A stretch of 64,000 nt of DNA from Methylomonas sp. AM2-LC (lineage in GTDB: Bacteria; Pseudomonadota; Gammaproteobacteria; Methylococcales; Methylomonadaceae): contig NZ_CP157005.1 in assembly GCF_039904985.1 (NCBI RefSeq), positions 1,550,001-1,614,000 on the forward strand, given 5' to 3'. A program made the position numbers and the translations under genes. The notes under the pieces were generated by a model. It ran no database searches. It was given only the letters and a program-made list of their open reading frames with translations, and had not been told where the DNA came from. Shown piece by piece: positions 8,797 to 16,538 of this stretch. Every line of letters starts with the position of its first letter. Within the stretch, counting starts at the first letter, position 1.

Positions 8797-9033
8797 ATGT
8801 CGATTAAAGTAAGCTATTTTGCAAATTTAAAAGAAATTGTAGGGCGTAGTGGCGATGAATTGCTCGCTATAGACGGCGCGTTGACTGTGCGTCAGCTCTG
8901 GCAGCAGTTAAACCCGTCTTTACCCATGCCTGCCTCGTTGCTGGTAGCGGTTAATATGGACTATGTGCTTCTGGATGCTGCGGTTAACGAGGGCGACGAA
9001 GTGGCGTTTTTCCCGCCAGTAACCGGAGGTTAA
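8797..9033 (+). CDS. moaD: Molybdopterin synthase small subunit MoaD
   Basis: This 78-residue ubiquitin-fold protein begins [16 protein letters not shown] and ends with the diagnostic FFPPVTGG. The C-terminal Gly-Gly is adenylated and thiocarboxylated to carry sulfur to cyclic pyranopterin monophosphate. The ATG at 8797 is chosen over an upstream start because it fits the family length. moaE follows after one base. Confidence 0.93.
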   Translation: MSIKVSYFANLKEIVGRSGDELLAIDGALTVRQLWQQLNPSLPMPASLLVAVNMDYVLLDAAVNEGDEVAFFPPVTGG

Positions 9034-9034
9034 G

Positions 9035-9484
9035 ATGGCTATTCAGCTCAGTGCGCAGGCTTTTGATCCGTGGCAGGCCATCGTTAACTATCAACAGCAG
9101 CAAATGCCGCAGGGCAAATATGGCGCAACCAGCGTGTTTGTCGGCACCATGCGCGATTTTAATCAGGGCGATAGTGTCACCAGTATGTTTCTGGAACATT
9201 ATCCGGGTATGACAGAAAAACAATTGTTACACATAGTTGCAGAAGCGGAGCAGCAATGGCACATTATCGATGCGTTGTTAATACATAGAGTGGGTGAAGT
9301 GGTTCCCGATGATACTCTGGTATTGGTTGCGGTTTGGGCGGCGCATCGCGGCGATGCTTTTGATGCCTGCCGCTTCATGATGGAAAACTTGAAAAGCCGC
9401 GCACCGTTTTGGAAAAAAGAAACCCTGGCATCTGGTCAGCAGCGCTGGGTAGAAAAAAACAGTGCGGGGTATCAGGACAACTAG
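9035..9484 (+). CDS. moaE: Molybdopterin synthase large subunit MoaE
   Basis: This 149-residue catalytic subunit joins MoaD to form molybdopterin synthase. Family signatures include GATSVFVGTMRD, LEHYPGMTEKQL, IHRVGEVVPDDTLVLVAVWAAHR (just over 20 residues in the protein, split here for reading), FMMENLKSRAPFWKKE with the catalytic Lys, and the closing RWVE. The start is one base after moaD, so the two are coupled. The protein appears intact. Confidence 0.93.
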   Translation: MAIQLSAQAFDPWQAIVNYQQQQMPQGKYGATSVFVGTMRDFNQGDSVTSMFLEHYPGMTEKQLLHIVAEAEQQWHIIDALLIHRVGEVVPDDTLVLVAVWAAHRGDAFDACRFMMENLKSRAPFWKKETLASGQQRWVEKNSAGYQDN

Positions 9485-9542
9485 GTGCTATACAGATGCC
9501 TATCTTGAAACATTCCACTCAAACCAAAAAAGCGTAAAGATC

Positions 9543-9953
9543 ATGAATGAAGACATCCGCTGGAAACAACGCTTTAAGAATTATCAAAGCGCGTTAACCC
9601 AGTTAACAAAATTTATTGATAAAGGTGAACTCAACGAACTTGAAGAGCAAGGCTTGATTCAGGCGTTTGAATACACGCATGAGTTAGCGTGGAATGTATT
9701 ACGAGATTATTTACTGGAAAAAGGTCAGCAAAATATCCATGGCTCCAAAGATGCAACCCGTGTAGCATTCAGGCTGGATTTAATCAGGGATGGTGATAGC
9801 TGGATGGATATGATTCGGGACCGAAATCGTACCAGTCATACCTATAATAAAGAAACAGCCGATGCAATCGCCAGCAATATTAAACAACGTTTTTTTGGGT
9901 TGTTTGTTGAACTACAGAGTACCTTGCGTAATTTAGCGAGTGGCGATGACTAA
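9543..9953 (+). CDS. HepT-like HEPN toxin (HI0074 family)
   Basis: This 136-residue all-helical HEPN protein is of the type once called nucleotidyltransferase substrate-binding protein. The catalytic motif of HepT ribonucleases, R-x4-H-x-Y, is present as RNRTSHTY (about residues 96-103). The start is placed at the ATG at 9543 (MNEDIRWKQRF); the frame continues upstream into moaE without support. It overlaps the nucleotidyltransferase gene by eight bases. In characterised HepT/MntA systems the HEPN protein cleaves RNA and is silenced by polyAMPylation of its Tyr by MntA. The same is inferred here. Confidence 0.85.
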   Translation: MNEDIRWKQRFKNYQSALTQLTKFIDKGELNELEEQGLIQAFEYTHELAWNVLRDYLLEKGQQNIHGSKDATRVAFRLDLIRDGDSWMDMIRDRNRTSHTYNKETADAIASNIKQRFFGLFVELQSTLRNLASGDD

Positions 9954-10284
9954 CGCAAAAACATCAATCGAGGATCGGTTTGGCTTAAAACAGCATACCA
10001 TTAGCGCAATTTCGAATGTGTTTGCCCGCTACTCGGAGATTAAGCAAGCCGTTTTGTATGGTTCTCGGGCTAAGGGTACTTATCGAAACGGTTCTGATAT
10101 TGATTTAACTTTATGCGGCGAAGCATTAACGTACAACCAGCTTGAACGCATTGAAACGGAAATTGATGATTTACTGCTGCCATATGCTGTGGATTTGTCT
10201 TTGTACACTCATATTGATAATGCCGATTTATTGGAGCATATTCAGCGCGTTGGACAGGTGTTTTATCAGCGTGAGCAGTTGTAG
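9946..10284 (+). CDS. MntA-like minimal nucleotidyltransferase antitoxin
   Basis: This minimal nucleotidyltransferase of 112 residues carries GSRAKGTYRNGSDID, an exact match to the GS-x10-DxD signature of MntA antitoxins. A third acidic residue lies in YAVDLSLY. The start could be the GTG at 9940 or the ATG at 9946; both lie inside the toxin gene and neither has a clear ribosome site. Translation is probably coupled to the toxin. It is expected to AMPylate the HepT partner. The pair lies just before an insertion sequence and repeats, fitting an accessory location. Confidence 0.85.
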   Translation: MTNAKTSIEDRFGLKQHTISAISNVFARYSEIKQAVLYGSRAKGTYRNGSDIDLTLCGEALTYNQLERIETEIDDLLLPYAVDLSLYTHIDNADLLEHIQRVGQVFYQREQL

Positions 10285-10363
10285 TTAAAGCCTTCGTTGA
10301 GTAATCTGGAAAAAGCGTATTAGGTACTATTGTTACGAAAGTTTCTTTCGATAGCCTAAGGAC

Positions 10364-10429
10364 GAATGATGTGCTGAGCAACTTGAAGAGCATCTGTCGC
10401 GATCGATGCGCCTCCTGGCGTCGGCACAT
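10364..10429 (+). repeat. Dispersed repeat, copy A left part (interrupted by IS)
   Basis: This segment matches the reverse complement of 12622-12687. The shared core runs from CTGAGCAAC through CATCTGTCGCGAT, GATGCGCCTCCT and CGTCGGCACAT. It contains a GCATC/GATGC hairpin. The match stops at GCACAT (10429), where the insertion element begins, and resumes at 11919. Confidence 0.85.
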
Positions 10430-10445
10430 ATATGGACTTCCCCCC

Positions 10446-10809
10446 TATTGCAAGACAAATTTTACCAAAATGAATGATTTCAAAAGTAATCAAGATTGCC
10501 GCCATATATTCGGTTTCAATTAGAGGTTGATTAATTTAACCACTGAACCTTGATGAACGTATTCGCGCGCTATTTCCACAAACATCCTAACGATTTTTAA
10601 AATCTATGTGCTTGAACGGGATAAATAGCACCGGTCTGACCTGTTGTTATCATCAATTGGATTTACTTGCCTCCGCAATCTGTTTTACTCTGTGTTACAC
10701 CATTCACTTTTAATCATATCAACTGAGGGTTATCCACGCCTTACCCAACACCGGAACCCTTCTATCACGTGTAGGTGTTGGGTAAGGCGTGGATAACCCG
10801 GCCTACACG
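10446..10809 (-). ncRNA. Possible guide (bridge/seek) RNA region of the IS element
   Basis: IS110-family elements encode a structured guide RNA in a noncoding end; in the IS1111 subgroup it lies downstream of the transposase. This noncoding stretch of roughly 360 bases is in that position. It holds ACATCCTA at 10582-10589, identical to eight bases of the reconstructed target GCACATCCTATG. An eight-base match could be chance. No RNA boundaries can be set from sequence alone. Confidence 0.3.
10727..10799. repeat. Perfect 26-bp inverted repeat beside the transposase 3' end
   Basis: The arms at 10727-10752 and 10774-10799 are perfect complements across 26 bases, separated by a 21-base loop. The right arm also takes part in a second possible hairpin, GTGTAGG (10769-10775) with CCTACAC (10802-10808), the outer pair of a REP-like repeat family also seen near 12752 and 16906. 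It sits 11 bases past the transposase stop. It could terminate transposase transcription, fold within the guide RNA, or be a passenger REP element. Confidence 0.85.
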
Positions 10810-11844
10810 CTACGACATGACTACATCGGCGGACCTAACCTCATACCTCTTATTTTGTGTAGCCATTACCCACAAAATTCGGGCATTTTTATTGGCCAGT
10901 GCGACGGCCGCTTTGTTAAAACCACGTCGTTCAATTAGCGCCTGCAACCATCGACTTAGCGTGTCTGTTTTACCTTGGCAGTTTTTCAAGACTGATCGGG
11001 CGCCGTGAATCAGTAAAGTTCGCAGATAGCCATTACCTCGTTTACTGATACCCAACAACACCACCTTGTCACCACTCGTGTGCTGTTTGGGTACAATGCC
11101 TAAACTGGCTGCATAATTTTTGCTTTTGGTATAGCCTTTACCGTCCCCTATATCCGATGCAGCCATAGTAGCCGTAATGGCTCCTATACCTGGAACCTCT
11201 ACAAATCGTTGACATAATTCGCTCTGAATACAGAGTTGATCAATCTGCTTATCATACTCTTTGATCGTTTTATCCAATTCCTTGAATTTTTCAAGCTGTT
11301 TGGCAAACAGATTTCGACTGATCACGCTTAAACCATTCTCAGCATCTTCAATAATTTCAGTGAGGTGCGTTCTGAGCTGATTGATGCCTATAGGCAGCAC
11401 AATTCCCCACTCACCTAAAAAACCCCGAATTCGATTCGCCACCGCCGTCCGTTCATCCACTGTACTTTGACGCAATCGATGCAGCATTTGAATATCTTGC
11501 TGCTCAAGCGTCTTAAGCGAAACTGTTCGTCTTTTCGGTTGGTGTGTTGCCGTCCAAATAGCCTCTGCATCGTTATAATCATTTTTATTGCCCACCACAA
11601 ACCCTTTCACATAACGGGCATTCAGCAATACCACTTCATGCCCCAGTTTCTTGATTTCTCGCGCCCAATAATGCGAGCCTCCACAGGCTTCCATACCAAT
11701 AATACTGACTGGCAAGTTCGCTATGTACGACAATAAATCCGCTCGCTTTACTTTCTTTTTAATCTGTTTCAGTTCAGCATTAAAACTCACCAGATGAAAA
11801 ATGTTTTTTGCTAAATCTAAACCAATTACGTTATTCTTGATCAT
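10810..11844 (-). CDS. IS110-family transposase (DEDD plus Tnp20 domains)
   Basis: This 344-residue protein has an N-terminal RuvC-like DEDD domain with Asp in VIGLDLAKN (residue 10), Glu in IIGMEACGGSHYWAR, and the paired Asp in KNDYNDAEAI. A coiled linker follows (about residues 150-205), then the C-terminal Tnp20 domain starting VPGIGAITA, with the serine region KQHTSGDKVVL. A strong ribosome site (aaggag) precedes the ATG. Length and all motifs are complete. It catalyses site-specific insertion directed by a guide RNA in characterised relatives. Confidence 0.95.
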   Translation of the reverse strand: MIKNNVIGLDLAKNIFHLVSFNAELKQIKKKVKRADLLSYIANLPVSIIGMEACGGSHYWAREIKKLGHEVVLLNARYVKGFVVGNKNDYNDAEAIWTATHQPKRRTVSLKTLEQQDIQMLHRLRQSTVDERTAVANRIRGFLGEWGIVLPIGINQLRTHLTEIIEDAENGLSVISRNLFAKQLEKFKELDKTIKEYDKQIDQLCIQSELCQRFVEVPGIGAITATMAASDIGDGKGYTKSKNYAASLGIVPKQHTSGDKVVLLGISKRGNGYLRTLLIHGARSVLKNCQGKTDTLSRWLQALIERRGFNKAAVALANKNARILWVMATQNKRYEVRSADVVMS

Positions 11845-11918
11845 GGATTTCTCCTTACCCTTGTTTATTTGCCAGGTGCATTATGACACCGTTAGGGGTG
11901 GGGAGAAGTCCATGCCAT

Positions 11919-11955
11919 CATCCTATGCAGACTTACTTTTACGGTGAATAGTTAC
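11919..11955 (+). repeat. Dispersed repeat, copy A right part
   Basis: This is the continuation of the interrupted repeat: CATCCTATGCAG, then ACTTACTTTTACGGT and GAATAGTTAC. It matches the reverse complement of 12591-12627 with two substitutions. TTACGGTGAATAGTTAC at its end also occurs inverted at 17066-17082, so this tail is shared by a third, partial copy. Confidence 0.8.
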
Positions 11956-11990
11956 GAACGGTTTTAAATAGGTTTATTGCGTTTTACTAT

Positions 11991-12512
11991 TTAATCGCAA
12001 CCCGAAGTTTTTTGTTCCAATTTTAAAACCGCTTGGTTTAAAACCTGTAATTGTTTTTCTTCTACAAACTGTAGCCCTAATAGATAAAAAATCGGCATCC
12101 AGAATGGATTGATCATCATTGCGCCCAGTACGCTTTTAGCGGTGCGTAGTAAATTTTTTAGCGGATTAAAACCATGGGTTAGCGTAAATTTGGGATATTC
12201 GGCAAATACATCCAAAATGGGTTTGAGTCGTGAAAAATCGTAATCTTGCCGTAGCGCCATAGATAGTTTTAGTTTGTGCTGAATAGCATGAAAATGGTGG
12301 CGGGCGACACAAACCGAAACCAAAAACGCCAGAGCCATCAAAGGTAGCAATATATGGGGTGGCGCAATGGGCGCGAACATAGGGGCGGCCAATACCAAGC
12401 CATAACCCAGCATAATAATGTCTTCGCCGTGTTCCACATCCTTATCCACACCTTTGACAATAGACACTAGCGGTTGATTAGCGACATCAGGATAAGCTTG
12501 CTGTTGTTGCAT
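11991..12512 (-). CDS. Hypothetical membrane protein (173 aa)
   Basis: This protein has two adjacent hydrophobic segments (about residues 33-50, LGYGLVLAAPMFAPIAP, and 52-70, HILLPLMALAFLVSVCVA). A mostly soluble region rich in His, Lys and Leu follows, then a third hydrophobic patch (about 130-148, MINPFWMPIFYLLGL). The C-terminus is charged. I recognise no family. It is bracketed by inverted copies of the dispersed repeat (10364-11955 and 12591-12687), so it may have arrived or moved with them. Transcription is away from the uninterrupted copy. Confidence 0.6.
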   Translation of the reverse strand: MQQQQAYPDVANQPLVSIVKGVDKDVEHGEDIIMLGYGLVLAAPMFAPIAPPHILLPLMALAFLVSVCVARHHFHAIQHKLKLSMALRQDYDFSRLKPILDVFAEYPKFTLTHGFNPLKNLLRTAKSVLGAMMINPFWMPIFYLLGLQFVEEKQLQVLNQAVLKLEQKTSGCD

Positions 12513-12590
12513 AGTGGTTCTCCAAATAAATGCAGAAATGGGCGGTAAGATTTTGTTGTGTGGCTACGCTGGTTTTTAATTTAAAAAAGC

Positions 12591-12687
12591 GTAACTATTT
12601 ACCGTAAAAGTAAGCCTGCATAGGATGTGCCGACGAAAGGAGGCGCATCAATCGCGACAGATGCGCTTTATGTTGCTCAGTACATTC
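12591..12687 (-). repeat. Dispersed repeat, uninterrupted copy B (inverted)
   Basis: This roughly 97-base segment is an uninterrupted copy, in opposite orientation, of the repeat split by the IS element. Reading the minus strand it holds GCGCATC and GATGCGC arms around a ten-base loop, CTCCTTTCGTCGGCACAT, CCTATGCAGGCTTACTTT and the tail GGTAAATAGTTAC. It serves as the empty-site reference for the IS insertion. Confidence 0.85.
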
Positions 12688-12751
12688 TATAGTTTATTGA
12701 TTTAATTTCAAAAAACTACGCTAAATTATTGCAAGGGGCTATAGCTTTCAT

Positions 12752-12788
12752 TGTTGGGTTACGCTCTGCCGTGCTAACCAAACCTACA
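12752..12788. repeat. REP-like hairpin (TGTTGGGTT...AACCTACAC family)
   Basis: TGTTGGGTTACGC, a short spacer, then GCTAACCAAACCTACAC forms a GGTTA/TAACC hairpin. A related unit with TGTTGGGC and GCCCAACCTACAG lies at 16906-16938, and a similar GTGTAGG/CCTACAC unit is in the IS at 10769-10808. This looks like a dispersed intergenic family. The rest of the 12513-12940 gap holds copy B of the other repeat and a further hairpin, and no gene. Confidence 0.6.
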
Positions 12789-12860
12789 CAATTAATTTAT
12801 TTTTTACTGCGTTAATGCGTCATTGTCAATCTGATTTTTATCAAAAAAAACAGTGCTTAG

Positions 12861-12887
12861 CCACGATTAGCGTCAGCGTAATCGTGG
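12861..12887. terminator. Hairpin downstream of the Sel1-repeat gene
   Basis: CCACGATTA and TAATCGTGG form a perfect nine-base stem with a nine-base loop, 54 bases past the stop of the minus-strand Sel1 gene. No U-tract follows on the minus strand until the A-run at 12843-12850, which reads as T on that strand and lies 11 bases beyond the stem. It could be a terminator or a REP-type repeat. Confidence 0.45.
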
Positions 12888-12940
12888 GAATGTATACTCC
12901 CAGAATTCATTGCGGAGATAACAAGTCGCTAAAACCCTGC

Positions 12941-13639
12941 TTACTCGCTTGGTAATGCAATATGTGCATGACTTTTTTGCCAATCTTTGGCACGTTTTTT
13001 AGCCTGTTTAATTTCCGCAGGAGTCAGCGACTTAACCAGGCTGGTCAATGCTTTAACTTTGGCGGCAAAGCCCTGATCGGCCGCCAGTTTTAACCACATA
13101 TAGCCTTCAATATTATCTGGCGCAACGCCTTCGCCATTTAAATACATGGCACCCAGATTAAACTGCGCATTGGCATAACCTTGCTCGGCAGCAGCGCGAT
13201 ACCAGTTGGCGGCTTGGGTAAAATCTTGTGGAACACCTAAACCTTCGTCATACATAGCACCCAAATTAAATTGCGCTTTGGCATAGCCTTGCTCGGCAGC
13301 TCGCCGATACCAGGACAGTGCTTGCGCATAATCCTGAGTGACGCCTATGCCTTGGTCATAAATAATACCCAACAGTAATTGTGCCTCTGCGTAATTCAGT
13401 TCTGCTGCTTTGTGGTACAAATCCAGCGCTTTAGCCTTATCTTGCGGCATGCCTTCGCCTTTATCATACAGTTTACCGCGTTTAAATAACTCTGCTGCAT
13501 CCAGACTTTGAGGTTTATTGAAAAACTGTTCGACAGCATCCGGCGCTTCTGCCATGGGGTCTGCTTGTAATAGGGCGCAGTGTAATAGTCCGTATGTGAA
13601 TAGAATACGCAGTGTTAAGGTTGAAATCAGGTTGGGCAT
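12941..13639 (-). CDS. Periplasmic Sel1-repeat (TPR-like) protein
   Basis: This 232-residue protein has a probable signal peptide (about residues 1-26, ending LLQADPMAE) followed by about four Sel1-like repeats between residues 45 and 200. Recurrent cores are AEAQLLLGIIYDQGIGV, AKAQFNLGAMYDEGLGV and ANAQFNLGAMYLNGEGV. Such solenoids scaffold protein interactions. The last segment is Lys-rich. No enzyme domain is attached, so only a binding role can be proposed, and the partner is unknown. Confidence 0.85.
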   Translation of the reverse strand: MPNLISTLTLRILFTYGLLHCALLQADPMAEAPDAVEQFFNKPQSLDAAELFKRGKLYDKGEGMPQDKAKALDLYHKAAELNYAEAQLLLGIIYDQGIGVTQDYAQALSWYRRAAEQGYAKAQFNLGAMYDEGLGVPQDFTQAANWYRAAAEQGYANAQFNLGAMYLNGEGVAPDNIEGYMWLKLAADQGFAAKVKALTSLVKSLTPAEIKQAKKRAKDWQKSHAHIALPSE

Positions 13640-13754
13640 GGGTAAGAAAGTAATTATGTAATATGAGGGCGCAAGTGGTTTGCTGGTTTTAATGTAAGTG
13701 TTTGTAAATAATAAGACTAAAATAACGGGTTCAATTCACATTAGCGGCTGAGCA

Positions 13755-13920
13755 ATGCGCATATTCTAGTAGGTGAAAATCCTGTCTCGGTAACTGCTAG
13801 CCACAGGCCGAGTATCAAGCTTTGCGGGTAAAATGGTAACAGATTACTTGACGCGTAGGCACGAAAATAGGTGATGAGCAATGATAACTTATAAAGCTGA
13901 TCGTGGGTTTAGAGTGCGGA
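13755..13920 (+). other. Possible structured RNA or degenerate group II intron 5' fragment
   Basis: In the gene-free stretch 13640-14109, this part looks structured. CCTGT (13791-13795) can pair with ACAGG (13803-13807), and CTCGG (13796-13800) with CCGAG (13808-13812), an interleaved pseudoknot-like arrangement. ATGCGC followed by a GGTGAAAATCC element resembles the start of bacterial group II intron domain I (consensus GTGYG). No reverse transcriptase gene or 3' intron end is visible. The likeness is from memory and unverified. Nothing else was recognised in this gap. Confidence 0.25.
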
Positions 13921-14109
13921 AATAATCGTTTTTGAATAGCTTGATGGTGTTTGGGATGCCTGTAAGTATGGCTGAAATAGCAAGATATTTTTCATGATAG
14001 TTAGTCGGGCTTTGACGCCGTATTTTAATTTTGTTAGTTGACGAGACTAATTTAGCTCGTTAGACTTTTAGGTTTTAACTGTTGTCTGTCGTATTAAAGG
14101 ATTAAATTC

Positions 14110-14796
14110 GTGAAATATAAACTACAGATTTTTTTAGGGCTCTTAGTTTCCTTCAATGTTCAATCGGGTACTTATACGCTGGATAATAACTCATCATTCA
14201 GTAATTCCAATGGCATCAGTCAACTTACCGGTACATTATCGTTGGATTTTCCATTCGGTTTTCCACCTTTACCGGGTAGTAACATCAGTTATGTTATAAA
14301 CAATATAAATTTTAACGAAAATACTACTTCAATCATACAGTCGAATGTTATAAATGCAGCACCTGCTTATCCTATAGTTTTCTGGCCAAATAGTATCGCT
14401 TTGGATTCCAAAAATAATATTTCTAGTGGGTATGATGTCGTTTTAAGTCTGACTGAAACTACTTTAGGAACCAATTTATATCAGTATCGGGAAGATGTTT
14501 TACAGTCGGTAAATATTAACGATGCTTCTTTTAACTCTTTTACAGTTGGAAGTGATTCATTACCTAGCAGCTTATTATTGACTTATGAATGGCATACTAT
14601 TATTTTAAACGCACAAGCAGTGAGTTACCCTGCCGGTGAAATAGGGCCAACATGGCAATATAATACACTTTCCAATATCGATAATGGCACCCTTATTTTG
14701 AGTTCTCATGCAGCCAGTGTGCCAGAATCAGAAATGCTATCAATGTTTGCTTTAGGTTTGTTAGGTTTAGGAATGGCTGTTCGTAAAAATGCGTAA
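14110..14796 (+). CDS. PEP-CTERM-like exported protein
   Basis: This 228-residue protein starts at GTG 14110 with a good upstream ribosome site (aaagga). It has a signal peptide (about residues 1-19) and a Ser/Asn-rich beta-type body. The C-terminal sorting signal is VPESEMLSMFALGLLGLGM followed by AVRKNA: a VPE motif, a hydrophobic helix and a basic end, as in proteins processed by exosortase. The motif is VPES rather than the commonest VPEP. It is probably anchored then released to the surface matrix. The function of the body is unknown. A gene pair for exosortase is not in the window. Confidence 0.75.
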   Translation: MKYKLQIFLGLLVSFNVQSGTYTLDNNSSFSNSNGISQLTGTLSLDFPFGFPPLPGSNISYVINNINFNENTTSIIQSNVINAAPAYPIVFWPNSIALDSKNNISSGYDVVLSLTETTLGTNLYQYREDVLQSVNINDASFNSFTVGSDSLPSSLLLTYEWHTIILNAQAVSYPAGEIGPTWQYNTLSNIDNGTLILSSHAASVPESEMLSMFALGLLGLGMAVRKNA

Positions 14797-15048
14797 CAGC
14801 GCCACACTACCCTTCCATTAAAAAGAATGTATAAGGTGCAATGAACCAAAGAGAGGGTTTTATTAGGCTGATAATTGAATGGTGAATTATGTTATCTGCT
14901 ATTTTCGGCGCAATACAGCTATCGCCTATTGACGCCCTATGGATTGCAGCTGATCAAATTGAATAGTATAAACTTGGTTAATTAAATTAATTTATCCCAT
15001 CACACATATTTTTCTAGGCAGTCACTGCATAGCTAAGGATAATAAGCT

Positions 15049-16482
15049 ATGAAAAATACTATTGAAACGCCTATGCCACTCTCTGAAGCAACGCCTATTG
15101 ACGGCAGCTTTAACCAATTACCCTTGTCACCCGCCATGCTGGCAACTTTGCAACAACTGGAATATCGGAATATGACGCCGATACAGGCAGCCAGTTTGCC
15201 GATTACATTGGCTGGGCATGATCTGATTGCTCAGGCCAAAACCGGTAGCGGTAAAACCGCCGCTTTTGCATTGACATTGCTTAATAATCTTAATCCGCGT
15301 CGCTTTGCGGTACAAACCTTGGTGTTATGTCCCACTCGGGAGCTGGCCGAGCAAGTAACTCAAGAAATACGCCGTTTAGCGCGTCATGCAGACAATATCA
15401 AAATACTGGCATTGTGTGGCGGTACGCCGTTACGACCGCAGGCCGCCAGTTTAGATCATGGTGTTCATATAGTGGTTGGCACTCCAGGGCGTATCATGGA
15501 CCATCTTAGTCGCGGCACCCTGACGTTGGAAGCTTTAAATACGCTGGTGTTAGACGAAGCTGATCGCATGTTGGATATGGGGTTTTACGACGATATCGCC
15601 TCTGTAGCCAAGCAATGTCCAGATGGCCGGCAAACATTACTGTTCTCTGCCACTTATCCAGATGGCATTGCGCGTTTGGCCGCACAGTTTTTACGCCATC
15701 CGCAGGAAGTTAAATTAGCGGAACAGCATGAAGACAGTAAAATTCGCCAGCGTTTTTACGAAGTACAGGATTCCGATCGCTTAAAAGCCGTAGCCTTGTT
15801 ACTGAAGCATTATCGTCCAGTCAGCACTTTGGCATTTTGTAACACCAAGCTGCAATGCCGGGAATTATTGCAATATTTGCAGGCCCAGGGTTTTCATGCG
15901 CTTACCCTAAATGGTGATATGGAACAGCGCGACCGCGATCAGGTGTTAATCCGCTTTGCCAACCGCAGTTGCTCGGTATTGGTGGCTACCGATGTTGCTG
16001 CGCGTGGGCTGGATATCAGTCAATTGGAAGCGGTAATCAATGTGGAAATAACGCCCGATCCAGAAGTTCATATTCATCGTATTGGTCGCACCGGGCGCGC
16101 AGACGAAAATGGCTGGGCGTTAAGTTTATGCAGTCCGTCAGAACAACGCCGCGTGGCGCAAATTGCGGACATGATGAATATAGAGCCAGAATGGCATACG
16201 CTAAATTCGCTGCAAAGCGCACAAACTCAGCCTTTATTGCCGCCGATGGAAACTTTGCTGATATTAGCCGGGCGCAAGGATAAAATTCGTCCGGGTGATA
16301 TCTTGGGCGCGCTAACGGGGGAAGCCGGCTTTAACAAGGAGCAGGTGGGTAAAATTAATGTGACAGAGCAAACCACCTTTGTTGCCGTTGCGCGTGACAT
16401 TGCCCGCGAAGCGGTGCGCAAATTAGCGGCAGGTAAAGTGAAGGGCAGGGCGGTTAAGGTGTGGATACTTAAAGATGGATAA
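15049..16482 (+). CDS. dbpA: ATP-dependent RNA helicase DbpA (DEAD-box)
   Basis: At 477 residues this has all DEAD-box motifs: Q motif (MTPIQAASLPI), AKTGSGKT (Walker A), PTRELAEQ, GTPGR, DEADRMLDMGF, SATYP, ATDVAARGLD and HRIGRTGRA. The C-terminal domain (about 400-477) resembles the DbpA RNA-binding module (GRKDKIRPGDILGAL, KVKGRAVKVWILKDG) that recognises 23S rRNA hairpin 92. The role is late large-subunit ribosome assembly. It stands alone on the plus strand. Confidence 0.93.
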   Translation: MKNTIETPMPLSEATPIDGSFNQLPLSPAMLATLQQLEYRNMTPIQAASLPITLAGHDLIAQAKTGSGKTAAFALTLLNNLNPRRFAVQTLVLCPTRELAEQVTQEIRRLARHADNIKILALCGGTPLRPQAASLDHGVHIVVGTPGRIMDHLSRGTLTLEALNTLVLDEADRMLDMGFYDDIASVAKQCPDGRQTLLFSATYPDGIARLAAQFLRHPQEVKLAEQHEDSKIRQRFYEVQDSDRLKAVALLLKHYRPVSTLAFCNTKLQCRELLQYLQAQGFHALTLNGDMEQRDRDQVLIRFANRSCSVLVATDVAARGLDISQLEAVINVEITPDPEVHIHRIGRTGRADENGWALSLCSPSEQRRVAQIADMMNIEPEWHTLNSLQSAQTQPLLPPMETLLILAGRKDKIRPGDILGALTGEAGFNKEQVGKINVTEQTTFVAVARDIAREAVRKLAAGKVKGRAVKVWILKDG

Positions 16483-16538
16483 GTAGGGGGTAAGGCTTTT
16501 GTTTATTCAGCTTTCCGTATAGCTCTACGATATATGCC

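Larger units (their letters stand above)
10430..11918 (-). mobile_element. IS110-family (IS1111-type) insertion element
   Basis: The boundaries come from comparing the interrupted repeat with its uninterrupted inverted copy at 12591-12687: sequence leaves the repeat after GCACAT (10429) and rejoins at CATCCTATGCAG (11919). CAT is present on both sides. The element is about 1.49 kb and has no terminal inverted repeats. Subterminal inverted repeats of 14 bases match at 13: ATGGACTTCCCCCC at 10432-10445 and GGGGAGAAGTCCAT at 11900-11913. The transposase is on the minus strand, with only about 70 bases of noncoding DNA upstream but about 380 downstream. Subterminal repeats plus a long 3' noncoding end fit the IS1111 subgroup. 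The transposase is intact, so the copy may be active. Confidence 0.85.

Noticed and set aside
12861..12902. Paired hairpins as a CRISPR-like repeat
   Set aside because: Only one copy of each palindrome, no regular spacing or spacers; treated as a terminator or REP element.
13780..13815. GGTGAAAATCC and GCCAC elements reminiscent of a cobalamin riboswitch
   Set aside because: The conserved B12 box and the full set of paired elements are missing, and the downstream gene is a PEP-CTERM protein, so the riboswitch call was dropped.
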